Positions 44,869 through 54,160 of a stretch of DNA of 64,000 nt are shown piece by piece; within the stretch, counting starts at the first letter, position 1; the number at the start of each line of letters is the position of its first letter. The position numbers were made by a program, and so were the translations under genes. Origin of the DNA: Rickettsia endosymbiont of Ceutorhynchus obstrictus (GTDB lineage Bacteria > Pseudomonadota > Alphaproteobacteria > Rickettsiales > Rickettsiaceae). The notes beneath the pieces are model-generated. The model was given only the letters and a program-made list of their open reading frames with translations, ran no database searches and was not told where the DNA came from. The DNA is taken from NCBI RefSeq assembly GCF_964026565.1, contig NZ_OZ032162.1, forward strand, positions 186,001 through 250,000. Direction: 5' to 3'.

Positions 44869-45578
44869 TTTTTCATAATTTTATTAAGAGTTCCGTCTTT
44901 TTTTAATGCGCCGATTGCTTCATTAATTTCTTTAATAAGTCCTGAATCTTTAGACATAGCTATCGCAAATTCCGAAGAAAATTCTTCCAAAGTACAGCTC
45001 GCCAGATTAGAATTATTTTCTTTAAATTTTATGGATTGGAATTCTTCAAGGATAACGGCATCTATAACCTTTGATTTTAGTTCTTCCACTAACATTAAAT
45101 TATTTGATAAAGAGTTAATTTTAATATTTATTTTTTGCGCTAGTTCTTGAGCTGTTTTTTCCCAACTACTACCGAGTTGCGCTCCGACTATTTTATTGTT
45201 CAAATCATCAACGCTTTGTATATTGTCCTCCAATCTATATAAGATCGATAATTTTGTCTTCCCATAATTATCGGAAAAACTAATATATTTTTGCCGTTCC
45301 GGAGTGGCAGAAAGCGCAGCTATGACGACATCGATATTTTCGCTAACTAAAGCTGCAAGTAACCCGTTAAAATCAAAGTTTTTTATGATGACTTTTTTGT
45401 TTAAACGTTCGCCTATTGCATTTATAATATCAATATCAAGTCCAACAATTTCACCGTTTTGAATAAATTCATAAGGAGGATTATCGGCAGAAGTGCCGAC
45501 AATTAAATTATGTTCGGATTCCTGTTTTTCGCAAGCAAGTAGTAAAAAAGATAATAAAAATATTTTTAGTAATTTCAT
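44853..45578 (-). CDS. amino-acid ABC transporter substrate-binding lipoprotein
   Basis: 241 residues. Lipoprotein signal peptide [16 protein letters not shown] with C16 as the acylated residue. The SBP family 3 fold follows: [14 protein letters not shown], then [55 protein letters not shown] (the polar amino acid-binding signature), and the second lobe [14 protein letters not shown]. It should bind a polar amino acid such as glutamine or arginine in the periplasm. No permease or ATPase gene is adjacent, so it must work with a transporter encoded elsewhere. It overlaps the flavin reductase gene by 16 bp and is the first gene of the dapB operon. Confidence 0.88.
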   Translation of the reverse strand: MKLLKIFLLSFLLLACEKQESEHNLIVGTSADNPPYEFIQNGEIVGLDIDIINAIGERLNKKVIIKNFDFNGLLAALVSENIDVVIAALSATPERQKYISFSDNYGKTKLSILYRLEDNIQSVDDLNNKIVGAQLGSSWEKTAQELAQKINIKINSLSNNLMLVEELKSKVIDAVILEEFQSIKFKENNSNLASCTLEEFSSEFAIAMSKDSGLIKEINEAIGALKKDGTLNKIMKKWLIQ

Positions 45579-46101
45579 ATAATAAATTTTTTAAATTATT
45601 AGTTAACTAGATTAACAAGATAAGGCTAAGTCAAGTGTCGGTTGTGTACAGCGTCATCTCGATCGCTTGATACAAGCGAATTTTTCTGGATTCGCCTGTA
45701 CTCACGTATTATTAACGGCTAGCGCAGGCTCACCTTTAAATTCATCTTGTCTAAATCTTTCTGAATTTAGCTGTATACTGAATCCGTCATTGCGAGGAAG
45801 CCGTAAACCTTGTTGCATGGCTCGGATTTTCGATGTCATTCTAGCTAAAAGCGGGAATCCAGAAAATATAAAAAAGTCATCCTGAATTTATTTCAGGATA
45901 TATTAAAAAGATGCTGAAACAAGTTCAGCATGACAAAAAAAGCCTGGATTCCCGCTTTTAGCTAGAATGACATACGGCACTTTTTTAGAGCCACCCAACA
46001 ACGCCCCGCCTTTAGCTAGGAATGACATTAGAGGCTTATTTGTCCCTTAAACTAACATCTATGCAGCATTGCCTCCTCGCAATACTAAGTAATCTCAATA
46101 A
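45579..46101. repeat. repeat region between dapD and the substrate-binding gene
   Basis: A class-G element (45647-45776, TACAGCGTCATCTCGATCGC at the left and TTTAGCTGTA at the right) is followed by an outer motif (about 45811) and a class-C element (45835-45971) with a class-D double hairpin centre (45876-45934). Inverted outer and class-C fragments follow to about 46080. No gene; the promoter of the 45578 gene lies close to its left end. Confidence 0.8.
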
Positions 46102-46935
46102 TTAAACCCTTAGCAGTTCATTAATAGCAATTTTGCTCCTAGTTATTTTATCAACTTGTTTTACTATAACCGCGCAATAAAGCCCGGCTTTACCCGCTTC
46201 AGCTGCGGGAAGCGTCCCCGGTACTACCACCGAATAAGGCGGTACTCTGCCGTAAATAATTTCGCCCGTATCTCTATATACTATCTTCGTGGAGGTGGCA
46301 ATAAATACGCCCATACTAATTACTGCGCCTTCTTCTACTATTACGCCTTCGGCTATTTCTGATCTAGCCCCGATAAAACAATTATCTTCAATTATTACCG
46401 GCTTTGCTTGCAATGGTTCTAATACGCCGCCTATTCCTGTACCGCCTGAGATATGACAATTTTTACCGATTTGCGCACAAGAGCCGATTGTTGCCCAGCT
46501 ATCAATCATTGTTCCTTCGTCTATATAAGCGCCGATATTAATAAAAGAAGGCATAACGACAACATTTTTGGCTATATAGGTACCGGTTCTAATAAAAGCT
46601 CCGGGTACTACCCGCATTCCGGCTTTTTTAAAAGTACTTTCATCGGTGTCCGGCGAGAATTTAGCAGGAATTTTGTCGTACCAATTTTTATAATTACTAG
46701 TGTAAATTTTTGATTCAGTAACGATAAAATATAATAATATCGCTTTTTTTATCCATTCATTCACATACCAATTATTTTCTTTTTTTTCACAAACTCTAAG
46801 GGTACCTTGATTTAAATCGTTTATAATGTTATTAACTATCTCTCTAATATCCTTTAACTTTGAAGAGTCATGTAGTAGTTTATCTTTTATTTGCCAAGCG
46901 TCTTCAATTTCTTTAATATATGCTATACTACTCAT
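46102..46935 (-). CDS. dapD: 2,3,4,5-tetrahydropyridine-2,6-dicarboxylate N-succinyltransferase
   Basis: Succinylates the DAP-pathway intermediate after DapB. 277 residues, the normal size. An N-terminal helical domain (1-about 100) leads into a left-handed beta-helix of hexapeptide repeats (about 105-230) with VRVPGAF-like [58 protein letters not shown] and [30 protein letters not shown]. These are strictly conserved in DapD. It stands alone between repeat regions and is divergent from the zinc-ribbon gene. Confidence 0.97.
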   Translation of the reverse strand: MSSIAYIKEIEDAWQIKDKLLHDSSKLKDIREIVNNIINDLNQGTLRVCEKKENNWYVNEWIKKAILLYFIVTESKIYTSNYKNWYDKIPAKFSPDTDESTFKKAGMRVVPGAFIRTGTYIAKNVVVMPSFINIGAYIDEGTMIDSWATIGSCAQIGKNCHISGGTGIGGVLEPLQAKPVIIEDNCFIGARSEIAEGVIVEEGAVISMGVFIATSTKIVYRDTGEIIYGRVPPYSVVVPGTLPAAEAGKAGLYCAVIVKQVDKITRSKIAINELLRV

Positions 46936-47131
46936 CTTTCAGGAATTATTTTTTTATTTTATCAGGGATTTACATACTCGCCTATTTAAGTATAGGCTGC
47001 GTGTACTCACCCTTCAAAATAAAATCTAATTCCTGAAATACGAGCAGTATAGCATAATACTGTATAGGTCTATATGATAAAAATAATAAATAACTTTATC
47101 ATTAAGTCAATTTATAAAATATAATAATTAA

Positions 47132-47767
47132 ATGTATATTACTTGTCCAAATTGTCAGACAAAATTTACCGTTTTTAACGAGCAAATAGGTATAAACGGT
47201 CGAAAAGTTAAGTGTTCTAAATGCCGTCATATTTGGCATCAAAAATTAGATTATAATGCTACGAAACTAACTGATTTTGCTAAAATTGAAGAACCCCCTG
47301 AAGCTATTACTACACCTTTTAAAAATGAATTTTATACAGAGGGTAGCGGTCTACCGGCGTTATTACCCCGTAAACCTCCTAACTATAGTTTTTTTTCTTT
47401 GTTATGGATTAGCTTTATTATTTTTTCTTCAATAATATTATTAGAAGATAATTGTAGATTTTTAGTTAGGTATGATCAATTAAAAATTGATCATATTGTT
47501 ATTCAAGATATTAAAAATCCTGATAGAATAAAAATTTCATATGCAGTAACTAACCCGTCGAGTTATCAAATATCAAACCTAATATTTAGGGTTAGGATAA
47601 TCGATAAAAACCGGAAAATTTTGGATTCTTACGTAACTAATAAGATGAATATTAATATTTTGCCTGATCAAACGATAAATATGGCAATAGAGCTTGACGG
47701 CTTGCCGCCTTTTGCCGAGTATTTAGATATTACTATAGGCAATAAATTTGATTTTTTATTTAAATAA
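47132..47767 (+). CDS. zinc-ribbon, single-pass membrane protein (MJ0042/DUF3426 type)
   Basis: 211 residues. N-terminal zinc ribbon YITCPNCQTKFTV...KVKCSKCRHIWHQ (about 2-38) with two CxxC knuckles is the MJ0042 type found mainly in alphaproteobacteria. A linker rich in E and P leads to one transmembrane helix (about 88-108, SFFSLLWISFIIFSSIILLE). An exported C-terminal domain (about 110-211) follows with the IQDIKNPDRIKISYAVTNPSSYQISNLIFRVRI beta-sandwich typical of DUF3426. Function unknown; a cytosolic metal- or nucleic-acid-binding head linked to a periplasmic domain is what the sequence shows. Transcribed alone. Confidence 0.85.
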   Translation: MYITCPNCQTKFTVFNEQIGINGRKVKCSKCRHIWHQKLDYNATKLTDFAKIEEPPEAITTPFKNEFYTEGSGLPALLPRKPPNYSFFSLLWISFIIFSSIILLEDNCRFLVRYDQLKIDHIVIQDIKNPDRIKISYAVTNPSSYQISNLIFRVRIIDKNRKILDSYVTNKMNINILPDQTINMAIELDGLPPFAEYLDITIGNKFDFLFK

Positions 47768-47944
47768 AAGCTACAGCGTCATTCAAAAAGCTTGATACAA
47801 GCAAATTTTCGACATTCGCCTGTACTCACCTACTCTAGTACGCTGCTCAGGCTCGTCTTTAAATTTATCTTGTCTGAGGCTTTCGGAATTTAGCTGTATA
47901 TGCTAGATTCTTTATTTTGAATTTCGCTACAAAAATTTTCCTAC
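47768..47944. repeat. class-G palindromic element
   Basis: 47772-47899: left end TACAGCGTCATTCAAAAAGC, right end ...GGAATTTAGCTGTA, with the centre containing CTCTAGTACGC. Same class as 14587-14713 and 45647-45776. Confidence 0.75.
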
Positions 47945-48151
47945 TTAATTATTAACTATTATTTTTTTTCTTGGCGGGAGATATACGCTATCATCTTCCA
48001 TGAGCGAAATTTTTTCCAAAAGCCCGATAAAACGACCTTTATTAGGTACCAATTTTACTATTGCCCATCCTTCTTTTATTGATTCTTTTATTTGTTCTAG
48101 GTCTGATTTATGTTCAGAAAAAGATATAATTTTTTGTGCTAAATCTTGCAT
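47945..48151 (-). CDS. small conserved-looking protein of unknown function
   Basis: 68 residues, MQDLAQKIISFSEHKSDLEQ then IKEGWAIVKLVPNKGRFIGLL. A helical N-terminal half and a strand-rich C-terminal half are predicted, ending in the basic PPRKKIIVNN. There is no signal peptide. The codon use and the A+T-rich start with TAGGAGAAGAA as ribosome site support a real gene, and it resembles small proteins that recur in Rickettsia genomes. I cannot give a function. It lies alone between a class-G element and a long repeat block. Confidence 0.55.
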   Translation of the reverse strand: MQDLAQKIISFSEHKSDLEQIKESIKEGWAIVKLVPNKGRFIGLLEKISLMEDDSVYLPPRKKIIVNN

Positions 48152-48680
48152 TTCTTCTCCTAATAGTTAATAAAAGTTATTTATTATAATATATTAATAA
48201 TAAATAAAATCAATAATTTTTGTTTAGAGGCTTTGTTGTATGGCTCGAGTTTTTTGCAAAGCGTACGGTGTCATCTAGTTGCTTGACCGCGGCATCCAGT
48301 CTTTTTATTAAGGTTTTTCCGGATACCGTGGGAGGGCCCACTACTGTACGAACGTTGAAAAAAGGCTGTGTCATGCCGTGACTTGATCACGGCATCCAGG
48401 AAAATAAAGCCATATTAGACTTATTTTAGAATCTTTTTATGATATTATAAGCTGGACTGAAGTGGTCGTAGCCACGGAATGACAGAATTTTTACCTCTTT
48501 ATTTAAACGTTCGTACAGTAGTGGGGAGGGGCCTCGGTATGACACCGTACTTATAATAACCATAATACGGTAAATTATTAGCCATGCAACAACGCCAATA
48601 TTTAGAATTAAATACTTTCTAAATTTGCATTAGAAATAATAAAATGATAATCTCCTTATTTGGGTTAATAATAGATTAAT
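48152..48680. repeat. repeat region upstream of the efflux gene
   Basis: Outer motif GGCTTTGTTGTATGGCTCG (about 48231), then a class-A element whose second hairpin is split by M1 copy 7 (48339-48523), closed by GCCTCGGTATGAC (to 48543), the 45-base linker and the inverted GCCATGCAACAACGCC (about 48581-48596). The last 80 bases before 48681 are A+T-rich and likely contain the promoter. No gene. Confidence 0.75.
48339..48523. mobile_element. element M1 (copy 7)
   Basis: 185 bp, same orientation as copy 1, ends perfect. Direct repeats GGGAGGGCC (48330-48338) and GGGAGGGGCC (48524-48533), identical apart from one missing G in the left copy. An uninterrupted copy of the same target, CCGTGGGAGGGGCCTCGG, exists at about 5275-5292, so both occupied and empty sites are present in this window. 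Confidence 0.85.
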
Positions 48681-50243
48681 ATGCAGAAAAATGATTTAGC
48701 CGAGCCGGCGGCTCTGTCAAAAAAGCAGTTATTTGCTTTTTTCGGAATGGTTGTCGGGATGTTTATGGCGGTACTCGATATCCAAATCGTCGCAAGCTCA
48801 TTGTCGGTAATAGCTGCAGGGCTTGCTGCCTCAAGTGATGAGCTGTCCTGGGTTCAAACATCTTATTTAATAGCCGAAGTAATTATAATACCTATTACCG
48901 GCTTTCTAGCTAGATTACTTTCGACCAGAATTTCCTATTTTATTGCGGCGTTCGGTTTTACTATTATGAGCATATTATGCTCTCTTGCTACTAATATTGA
49001 ATCAATGATTATTTTTAGAGCTTTGCAAGGATTTTTCGGCGGTGCAATGATACCCACGGTTTTTAGTACTGTTTTTATAATTTTCCCCGTCTCTCAGCGC
49101 CCGACAGTAACGATATTAATTGGGTTAGTAGTAACCGTAGCGCCGACGCTTGGACCGACACTCGGAGGCTATATTACGGAAGTTTTATCTTGGCATTTTA
49201 TGTTTTTGCTTAACGTCATACCCGGGATTTTTGTTTGCACAGTCGTTTTTCTTTATGCCGATTTTGATAAACCTAATTATAATTTACTGAAAAATTTTGA
49301 CTTTATCGGTATAGCACTGATGGCTGTAACCCTTGGAACATTGCAATATGTTTTAGAAGAAGGAAATAAAAAGGGGTGGCTAGAAGACACTGAAATATTG
49401 CTTCTAAGTATTATGGTAGCTAGCGGTTTTATTGCTTTAATTATTTGGGAATTAACATTTGTTAATCCGATTTTAGACCTGCGAACGTTTTTATATAAGG
49501 ACTTTACTTTCGGCTGCCTTTATTCTTTTGTGATGGGTATCGGCTTATACGGAGCGGTATATATCTTGCCGTTATTTTTATTTACGATAGCAGGGTATGA
49601 TACCGTGCAAATCGGTGTTACTATGATGGTGACGGGAGCGGCGCAATTTTTATCCGCTCCGATTGCCGGCAGGATGTTAGGCGCCGGTGTCGATTTAAGG
49701 ATAATGCTGATTATAGGGCTTGGAGGATTTGCCTTGGGTTGTCATTTAAATAGTTTTTTAACACCGGATTCGAGATTTGCCGAGTTTGTGTTACCGCAAT
49801 TTGTTAGAGGCTTATCTTTAATGTTTTGTTTCATACCGACCAATAACATTGCTCTCGGCAATATGCCGAGAGAAAGAGTGGGAAATGCCAGCGGTCTTTA
49901 TAATCTTACCCGTAACCTTGGTGGAGCAGTAGGGCTTGCGGTAATTAGTACTATCCTTACTAACTACACTAAAACTTTTGCCGGCTATTTAGGAGAAAAT
50001 ATTTCTTCTACTTCTTCGAGTGCAGCAGAGCAATTAGCATTTTTTAGTCAGTTATTGGACGGGAAAGTCGTCGATCCGGAAAAAGCTTCGTATTTGTTAC
50101 TTGCGAATCAAATAAATGCCGATGCGTTTGTAATTGCAATAAATAATATATTTAATATGATAGGGTTAATATTTGTGATGATTATGGTTTTGATTCCTTT
50201 TACTTCCAATATTAAACTAAAGAAAGCGGTCAATGCGCATTAA
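48681..50243 (+). CDS. DHA2-family drug efflux MFS transporter (EmrB-like)
   Basis: 520 residues with about 14 transmembrane helices, the DHA2 number. Helix 1 motif GMFMAVLDIQIVASSL (about 22-37) is the DHA2 D1 motif. Motif C in helix 5 reads ILIGLVVTVAPTLGPTLGGYI (the GxxxGPxxGG antiporter motif). Motif A in the loop between helices 2 and 3 is GFLARLLSTRISYFIAAFGF. It should export drugs or lipophilic compounds using proton motive force. EmrB normally pairs with a membrane-fusion protein EmrA; none is adjacent. The stop overlaps the start of the following MrpE-like gene by 11 bp. Confidence 0.9.
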   Translation: MQKNDLAEPAALSKKQLFAFFGMVVGMFMAVLDIQIVASSLSVIAAGLAASSDELSWVQTSYLIAEVIIIPITGFLARLLSTRISYFIAAFGFTIMSILCSLATNIESMIIFRALQGFFGGAMIPTVFSTVFIIFPVSQRPTVTILIGLVVTVAPTLGPTLGGYITEVLSWHFMFLLNVIPGIFVCTVVFLYADFDKPNYNLLKNFDFIGIALMAVTLGTLQYVLEEGNKKGWLEDTEILLLSIMVASGFIALIIWELTFVNPILDLRTFLYKDFTFGCLYSFVMGIGLYGAVYILPLFLFTIAGYDTVQIGVTMMVTGAAQFLSAPIAGRMLGAGVDLRIMLIIGLGGFALGCHLNSFLTPDSRFAEFVLPQFVRGLSLMFCFIPTNNIALGNMPRERVGNASGLYNLTRNLGGAVGLAVISTILTNYTKTFAGYLGENISSTSSSAAEQLAFFSQLLDGKVVDPEKASYLLLANQINADAFVIAINNIFNMIGLIFVMIMVLIPFTSNIKLKKAVNAH

Positions 50244-50700
50244 AATTATTACATTTTTTATTTTGTCGATAATCTGGATCGGGTTAATGGGAGAATTAAA
50301 TAACCCTATTAAAATGTTATGGATGGGTATTGTCCCTGTAGGTATTTATTTATTTTCTCGATGGCTTGATATTATACCGCACAAAATGCATTTGAATTAT
50401 AAAGCCCCATTATATTTTTTATGGTTACTGGTAGAAATATATAAATCTGCGTTTGCGGTTATTAAAATCGTCTGGGGTAGAGATATGAAAATAGAACCGA
50501 CTTTTGAATGGGTTGATGCAGAAGGGTTACCGGAAATAGGACAGGTAATATACGGTAATTCGATTACCCTAACGCCGGGTACCGTAACACTTGATATAAA
50601 TAACAATATGTTGTTAGTGCATGCGCTTAACAAATCATCAATTGACGATTTAAAAAACGGGATTATGCTTAATAAGGTTAAGGGGATGTTGAGAAGATAA
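50233..50700 (+). CDS. monovalent cation/proton antiporter subunit E (MrpE/MnhE family)
   Basis: 155 residues. Two hydrophobic segments (about 4-45) are followed by the MrpE signature YFLWLLVEIYKSAFAVIKIVWG (about 56-77) and the C-terminal domain YGNSITLTPGTVTLDINNNMLLVHAL (about 102-127), which matches the GxNSITLTPGT block of subunit E. In typical organisms MrpE is one of six or seven Mrp subunits; here it stands alone behind an efflux gene with an 11-bp overlap. Either the rest of the Mrp complex lies elsewhere or this subunit has been recruited to another role. The C-terminus is followed directly by repeat DNA. Confidence 0.9.
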   Translation: MRIKIITFFILSIIWIGLMGELNNPIKMLWMGIVPVGIYLFSRWLDIIPHKMHLNYKAPLYFLWLLVEIYKSAFAVIKIVWGRDMKIEPTFEWVDAEGLPEIGQVIYGNSITLTPGTVTLDINNNMLLVHALNKSSIDDLKNGIMLNKVKGMLRR

Positions 50701-50756
50701 TGCCCGTGTGAATCTCTCAACGTCATTGCTAGGAGGCATTGCGTGGATACCCTAAA

Positions 50757-51247
50757 CGTCATTGCGAGGAGGTGCGTAGCACCGACGCGGCAATCCAGAA
50801 AAAAATATTATGAAACAACTTGTGGTGTATATTATTGCTGATAAACGAAACGGTACGATTTATACCGGTGTAACTTCCAATCTTGTTAAACGTATATATG
50901 AACATAAGAGCGGTCTTATGAATGGATTTAGTAAAAGATACAATTGTAAAATACTTGTATTTTATGAGATTTGTGAAACTATGGAATCAGCAATAATAAG
51001 AGAAAAACAAATTAAATCAGGTTCACGAGAAAAAAAGCTTAAGTTAATTGAGCAACTGAATTTAGAATGGAGAGATTTGTATAATGAAATTATTTAACTG
51101 GATTGCTGCTCTAAGCGATGTGGCAATCAAGTTAAACATATTTGCATGCTAAACTTGTCAGCTATATAAATTAGCATTCTAATTAAATCCCTCATTACAT
51201 TCGGGATAGCCTGGATTGCCACAGCCACTTCGTGGCTTCGCAATGAC
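50757..51247 (+). mobile_element. palindromic element carrying a GIY-YIG nuclease gene (copy 1)
   Basis: The left arm 50757-50798 (CGTCATTGCGAGG...GGCAATCCAG) is a class-B arm. The GIY-YIG gene follows at 50810-51097. After the stop, CTGGATTGC... begins the inverted arm, which is interrupted by a class-E centre before the terminal ...CGCAATGACG at 51238-51248. The nuclease gene therefore occupies the place that the short A+T-rich centre has in class-B elements such as 6988-7106. Confidence 0.8.
50810..51097 (+). CDS. GIY-YIG nuclease (copy 1)
   Basis: 95-residue single-domain GIY-YIG endonuclease of the UPF0213/YhbQ-like small type. The GIY-YIG core is VVYIIADKRNGTIYTGVTS (about 5-23, GIY as VYI and YIG as YTG). 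The catalytic arginine is in LVKRIYEHK (about 25-33), with H/E positions in YEH and the metal-binding glutamate in IIREKQIK (about 62-69). About 75 of 95 residues match copy 2 by my hand alignment. No Shine-Dalgarno is obvious; the gene starts 11 bp after the repeat arm. The genomic position inside the repeat, not next to a repair operon, suggests a role in repeat biology. Confidence 0.9.
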   Translation: MKQLVVYIIADKRNGTIYTGVTSNLVKRIYEHKSGLMNGFSKRYNCKILVFYEICETMESAIIREKQIKSGSREKKLKLIEQLNLEWRDLYNEII

Positions 51248-51334
51248 GGGTTTTTATTAATTCTCGAACTACGCGGCAACGCCTCCGTGGCTTCGCCATG
51301 ACGATTTAGTATACTATTTAGGAAAACATTATTT

Positions 51335-54160
51335 ATGGATGAATATTTTAAACAAACAGGGTTTTTATTTGGCGGTAATGCTGTTTTTATAGAAGAATTA
51401 TATCGGCAGTATTTAACAAATCCCAATTCTGTTGATCAAACTTGGCAAGCATTCTTTGGGCAGATTAAGGATAATGAGAGTGCAAAAATTAATAAAAGCA
51501 CGGCTAAAATAATACTCCCTTCAGAGGTTAAAATTTCTGAAGAACCTACCTTATCTTCAGAAATAGTAGATAGTTTTAAAACCGTAAGAATGATCGAAGC
51601 CTATCGTAAATACGGTCATTACTTTACAACTCTTGACCCCTTAAATCTTGAAATTGTTAAAACTAAAAATGATGTAAAGCTTGATATTCTAAATTTTGAT
51701 TTTAGTAATGAGCAGTTAGAGAATGTTATAAATGTTCCTGATGAATTTTTTGGATTAAAGAAATGCAAATTATCGGAATTAATTAAGCTACTCGATAAAA
51801 CTTATTCCGACCATATCGGCGTTGAATTTGAACAAGTAGAAAGTGCGGAAGAAAAAAATTGGTTATATAGTCAGCTAGAAAATGAAGCTACGTTATCACC
51901 GGAAGAAAAAAAGATTATATTAAATGATTTGGTAGAAGTAGAAGGATTTGAGCAGTATTTACATACAAAATTTCCCGGAGCAAAGCGTTTTTCCGTCGAA
52001 GGCGGAGATTCTTCGGTAGTTGCTATGGATAAAGCTATAAACTTATCAGCTAGTTACGGCGTCGAAGAAATTGTAATCGGTATGGCGCATAGGGGGCGAC
52101 TTAATACTGTTACTAAAATAGTCGGTAAACCTTATAAAGCCGTTATTGCCGGATTTATTAGCGGTAATGTATTTCCTGACGACTTAAATGTTTCGGGGGA
52201 TGTAAAATATCATTTAGGTTATTCGTCGGATAGAGTTGTGAGCGATAAAAAGATTCATTTATCGATGGCGGATAACCCCTCTCATTTAGAAGCGGTAAAT
52301 CCGATAGTTGCCGGAAAAGTTAGAGCCAAACAAGATGCTATACGAGATACTGAACGTAAAAAAGTTAAGGCTATTTTAGTTCACGGCGATGCGGCTTTTT
52401 GCGGTCAAGGAGTCGTAGCTGAATGTTTATCTATGTCAAATTTAGCTGCTTATGATACCGGCGGGATATTACATTTTGTTATTAATAATCAGCTAGGCTT
52501 TACAGCCAATGCCAAGGATACCCGCTCAAGCAGATATTCTACTGAATTTGCTAAAATAATTGCTGCACCTATTTTTCACGTCAACGGCGACGACATGGAA
52601 GCAGTTTTAAAAGTAACTAATATTGCTGTAGAGTATCAGCAAAAATTTAGCAAGGATATTGTAGTTGAAATTATTTGTTATCGTAAATACGGTCATAATG
52701 AAGGCGATGAACCGATGTATACGCAATCAGTTATGTATAATGCAATTAAAAATAAACCCACGCCTGGTGCGGTTTATGCCGATAAGCTAGTAAAAGACGG
52801 AGTAATTGACGGTAGTTATTTTGCTAAACTGAAAGAGCAATTTAAAGCTAAATTAGATCAAGAATATGAGCAAGCTAAAAACTATAAACAAGAGGCGCAT
52901 TTTCTAGGTGGTTTATGGCAAGGGCTAACTCGTTCTAGTTCCGGAATAATTACCACCGGTGTTAATAAAAAAACTCTGCAAGATATAGGTGTAAAATTAT
53001 GTGAAGTGCCTAAAAATTTTGCAATTAATCTGAAACTTGTTAAATTATTTGAGGCGCGTAAAAGCACTTTAATAGAGGATAAACCGATTGATTGGGCAAC
53101 TTCTGAGCAATTGGCTTTTTCAAGCTTGCTTATTTCGGGTACAAAAATAAGGTTTACCGGTCAAGATTCAGGACGCGGGACTTTCTCACATCGTCATTCG
53201 GTATTATACAGTCAGATAGACGATACGAAATATATACCGCTAAATAATCTAGCCGAAAATCAAGCAAAATATGAAATAGCGGACAGTCTTTTATCCGAAT
53301 ACGCGGTACTTGGTTTTGAATATGGTTATTCTTTAGCAGATCCTCGGAATTTAGTTATTTGGGAAGCACAGTTCGGTGATTTTGCCAACGGCGCACAAAT
53401 TATATTTGATCAATTCATTTCTAGTAGTGAAACTAAATGGCTACGTTTAAGCGGTCTCGTCGTTTTACTACCGCATGCTTTCGAGGGACAAGGACCGGAA
53501 CATAGCTCGGCAAGGCTTGAGCGATTTTTACAGCTAGCGGCGGAGGATAATATGTATGTTGCTTATCCGACGACTCCCGCTTCTATTTTTCACCTGCTTC
53601 GTCGTCAAATACTCGGTACTACTCGTAAGCCGTTAATAGTTATGACGCCGAAATCATTATTAAGGCATAAATTAGCCGTGTCATCACTTGCGGAGCTTGA
53701 CGAAAAAACTAGTTTTATACCGGTTCTGGATGAAGTTAATATAGATGCAAGCAAGGTTATAAAAGTAATTTTATGTAGCGGTAAAGTTTATTATGATTTA
53801 GTAGAAGTGCGTACAGATAAAAACATCACGAATATAGTAATTATAAGGCTAGAACAATTATATCCTTTCGAGAAAAATATAGTAGTAGACTTATTAAAGA
53901 AATATAATAAAGCTAAAGAATTTATTTGGTGCCAAGAAGAGCCAAAAAATATGGGAGCATGGAGTTATATAGTTTCTTATTTGGAGGGGGCTTTAAAAGA
54001 AGCCGGAGTTAGTAACCGATTTAAATATGTCGGGCGAGAGCCTTCAGCATCCCCTGCAGTCGGGTCGTTACATGTACATACCGAACAGCAGCAGAAACTA
54101 GTGAGAGATGCGTTGGGGGTTTACGTTGTCGCATCTCCATCGTCATTGCGAGGAGCGTAG
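51335..54160 (+). CDS. sucA: 2-oxoglutarate dehydrogenase E1 component
   Basis: Thiamine-diphosphate-dependent decarboxylase subunit of the 2-oxoglutarate dehydrogenase complex. 941 residues. Visible landmarks are the N-terminal E2-binding segment ([24 protein letters not shown]), the [13 protein letters not shown] block, [27 protein letters not shown] (the ThDP-binding region with GDG-type motif), [15 protein letters not shown], and HRHSVLYSQ in the second half. The normal end is near KLVRDALGV; about twelve further residues ([11 protein letters not shown]) are encoded by the left arm of the following GIY-YIG element, and the stop TAG comes from that arm. It is bracketed by nuclease elements and followed by sucB. 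Confidence 0.96.
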   Translation: MDEYFKQTGFLFGGNAVFIEELYRQYLTNPNSVDQTWQAFFGQIKDNESAKINKSTAKIILPSEVKISEEPTLSSEIVDSFKTVRMIEAYRKYGHYFTTLDPLNLEIVKTKNDVKLDILNFDFSNEQLENVINVPDEFFGLKKCKLSELIKLLDKTYSDHIGVEFEQVESAEEKNWLYSQLENEATLSPEEKKIILNDLVEVEGFEQYLHTKFPGAKRFSVEGGDSSVVAMDKAINLSASYGVEEIVIGMAHRGRLNTVTKIVGKPYKAVIAGFISGNVFPDDLNVSGDVKYHLGYSSDRVVSDKKIHLSMADNPSHLEAVNPIVAGKVRAKQDAIRDTERKKVKAILVHGDAAFCGQGVVAECLSMSNLAAYDTGGILHFVINNQLGFTANAKDTRSSRYSTEFAKIIAAPIFHVNGDDMEAVLKVTNIAVEYQQKFSKDIVVEIICYRKYGHNEGDEPMYTQSVMYNAIKNKPTPGAVYADKLVKDGVIDGSYFAKLKEQFKAKLDQEYEQAKNYKQEAHFLGGLWQGLTRSSSGIITTGVNKKTLQDIGVKLCEVPKNFAINLKLVKLFEARKSTLIEDKPIDWATSEQLAFSSLLISGTKIRFTGQDSGRGTFSHRHSVLYSQIDDTKYIPLNNLAENQAKYEIADSLLSEYAVLGFEYGYSLADPRNLVIWEAQFGDFANGAQIIFDQFISSSETKWLRLSGLVVLLPHAFEGQGPEHSSARLERFLQLAAEDNMYVAYPTTPASIFHLLRRQILGTTRKPLIVMTPKSLLRHKLAVSSLAELDEKTSFIPVLDEVNIDASKVIKVILCSGKVYYDLVEVRTDKNITNIVIIRLEQLYPFEKNIVVDLLKKYNKAKEFIWCQEEPKNMGAWSYIVSYLEGALKEAGVSNRFKYVGREPSASPAVGSLHVHTEQQQKLVRDALGVYVVASPSSLRGA

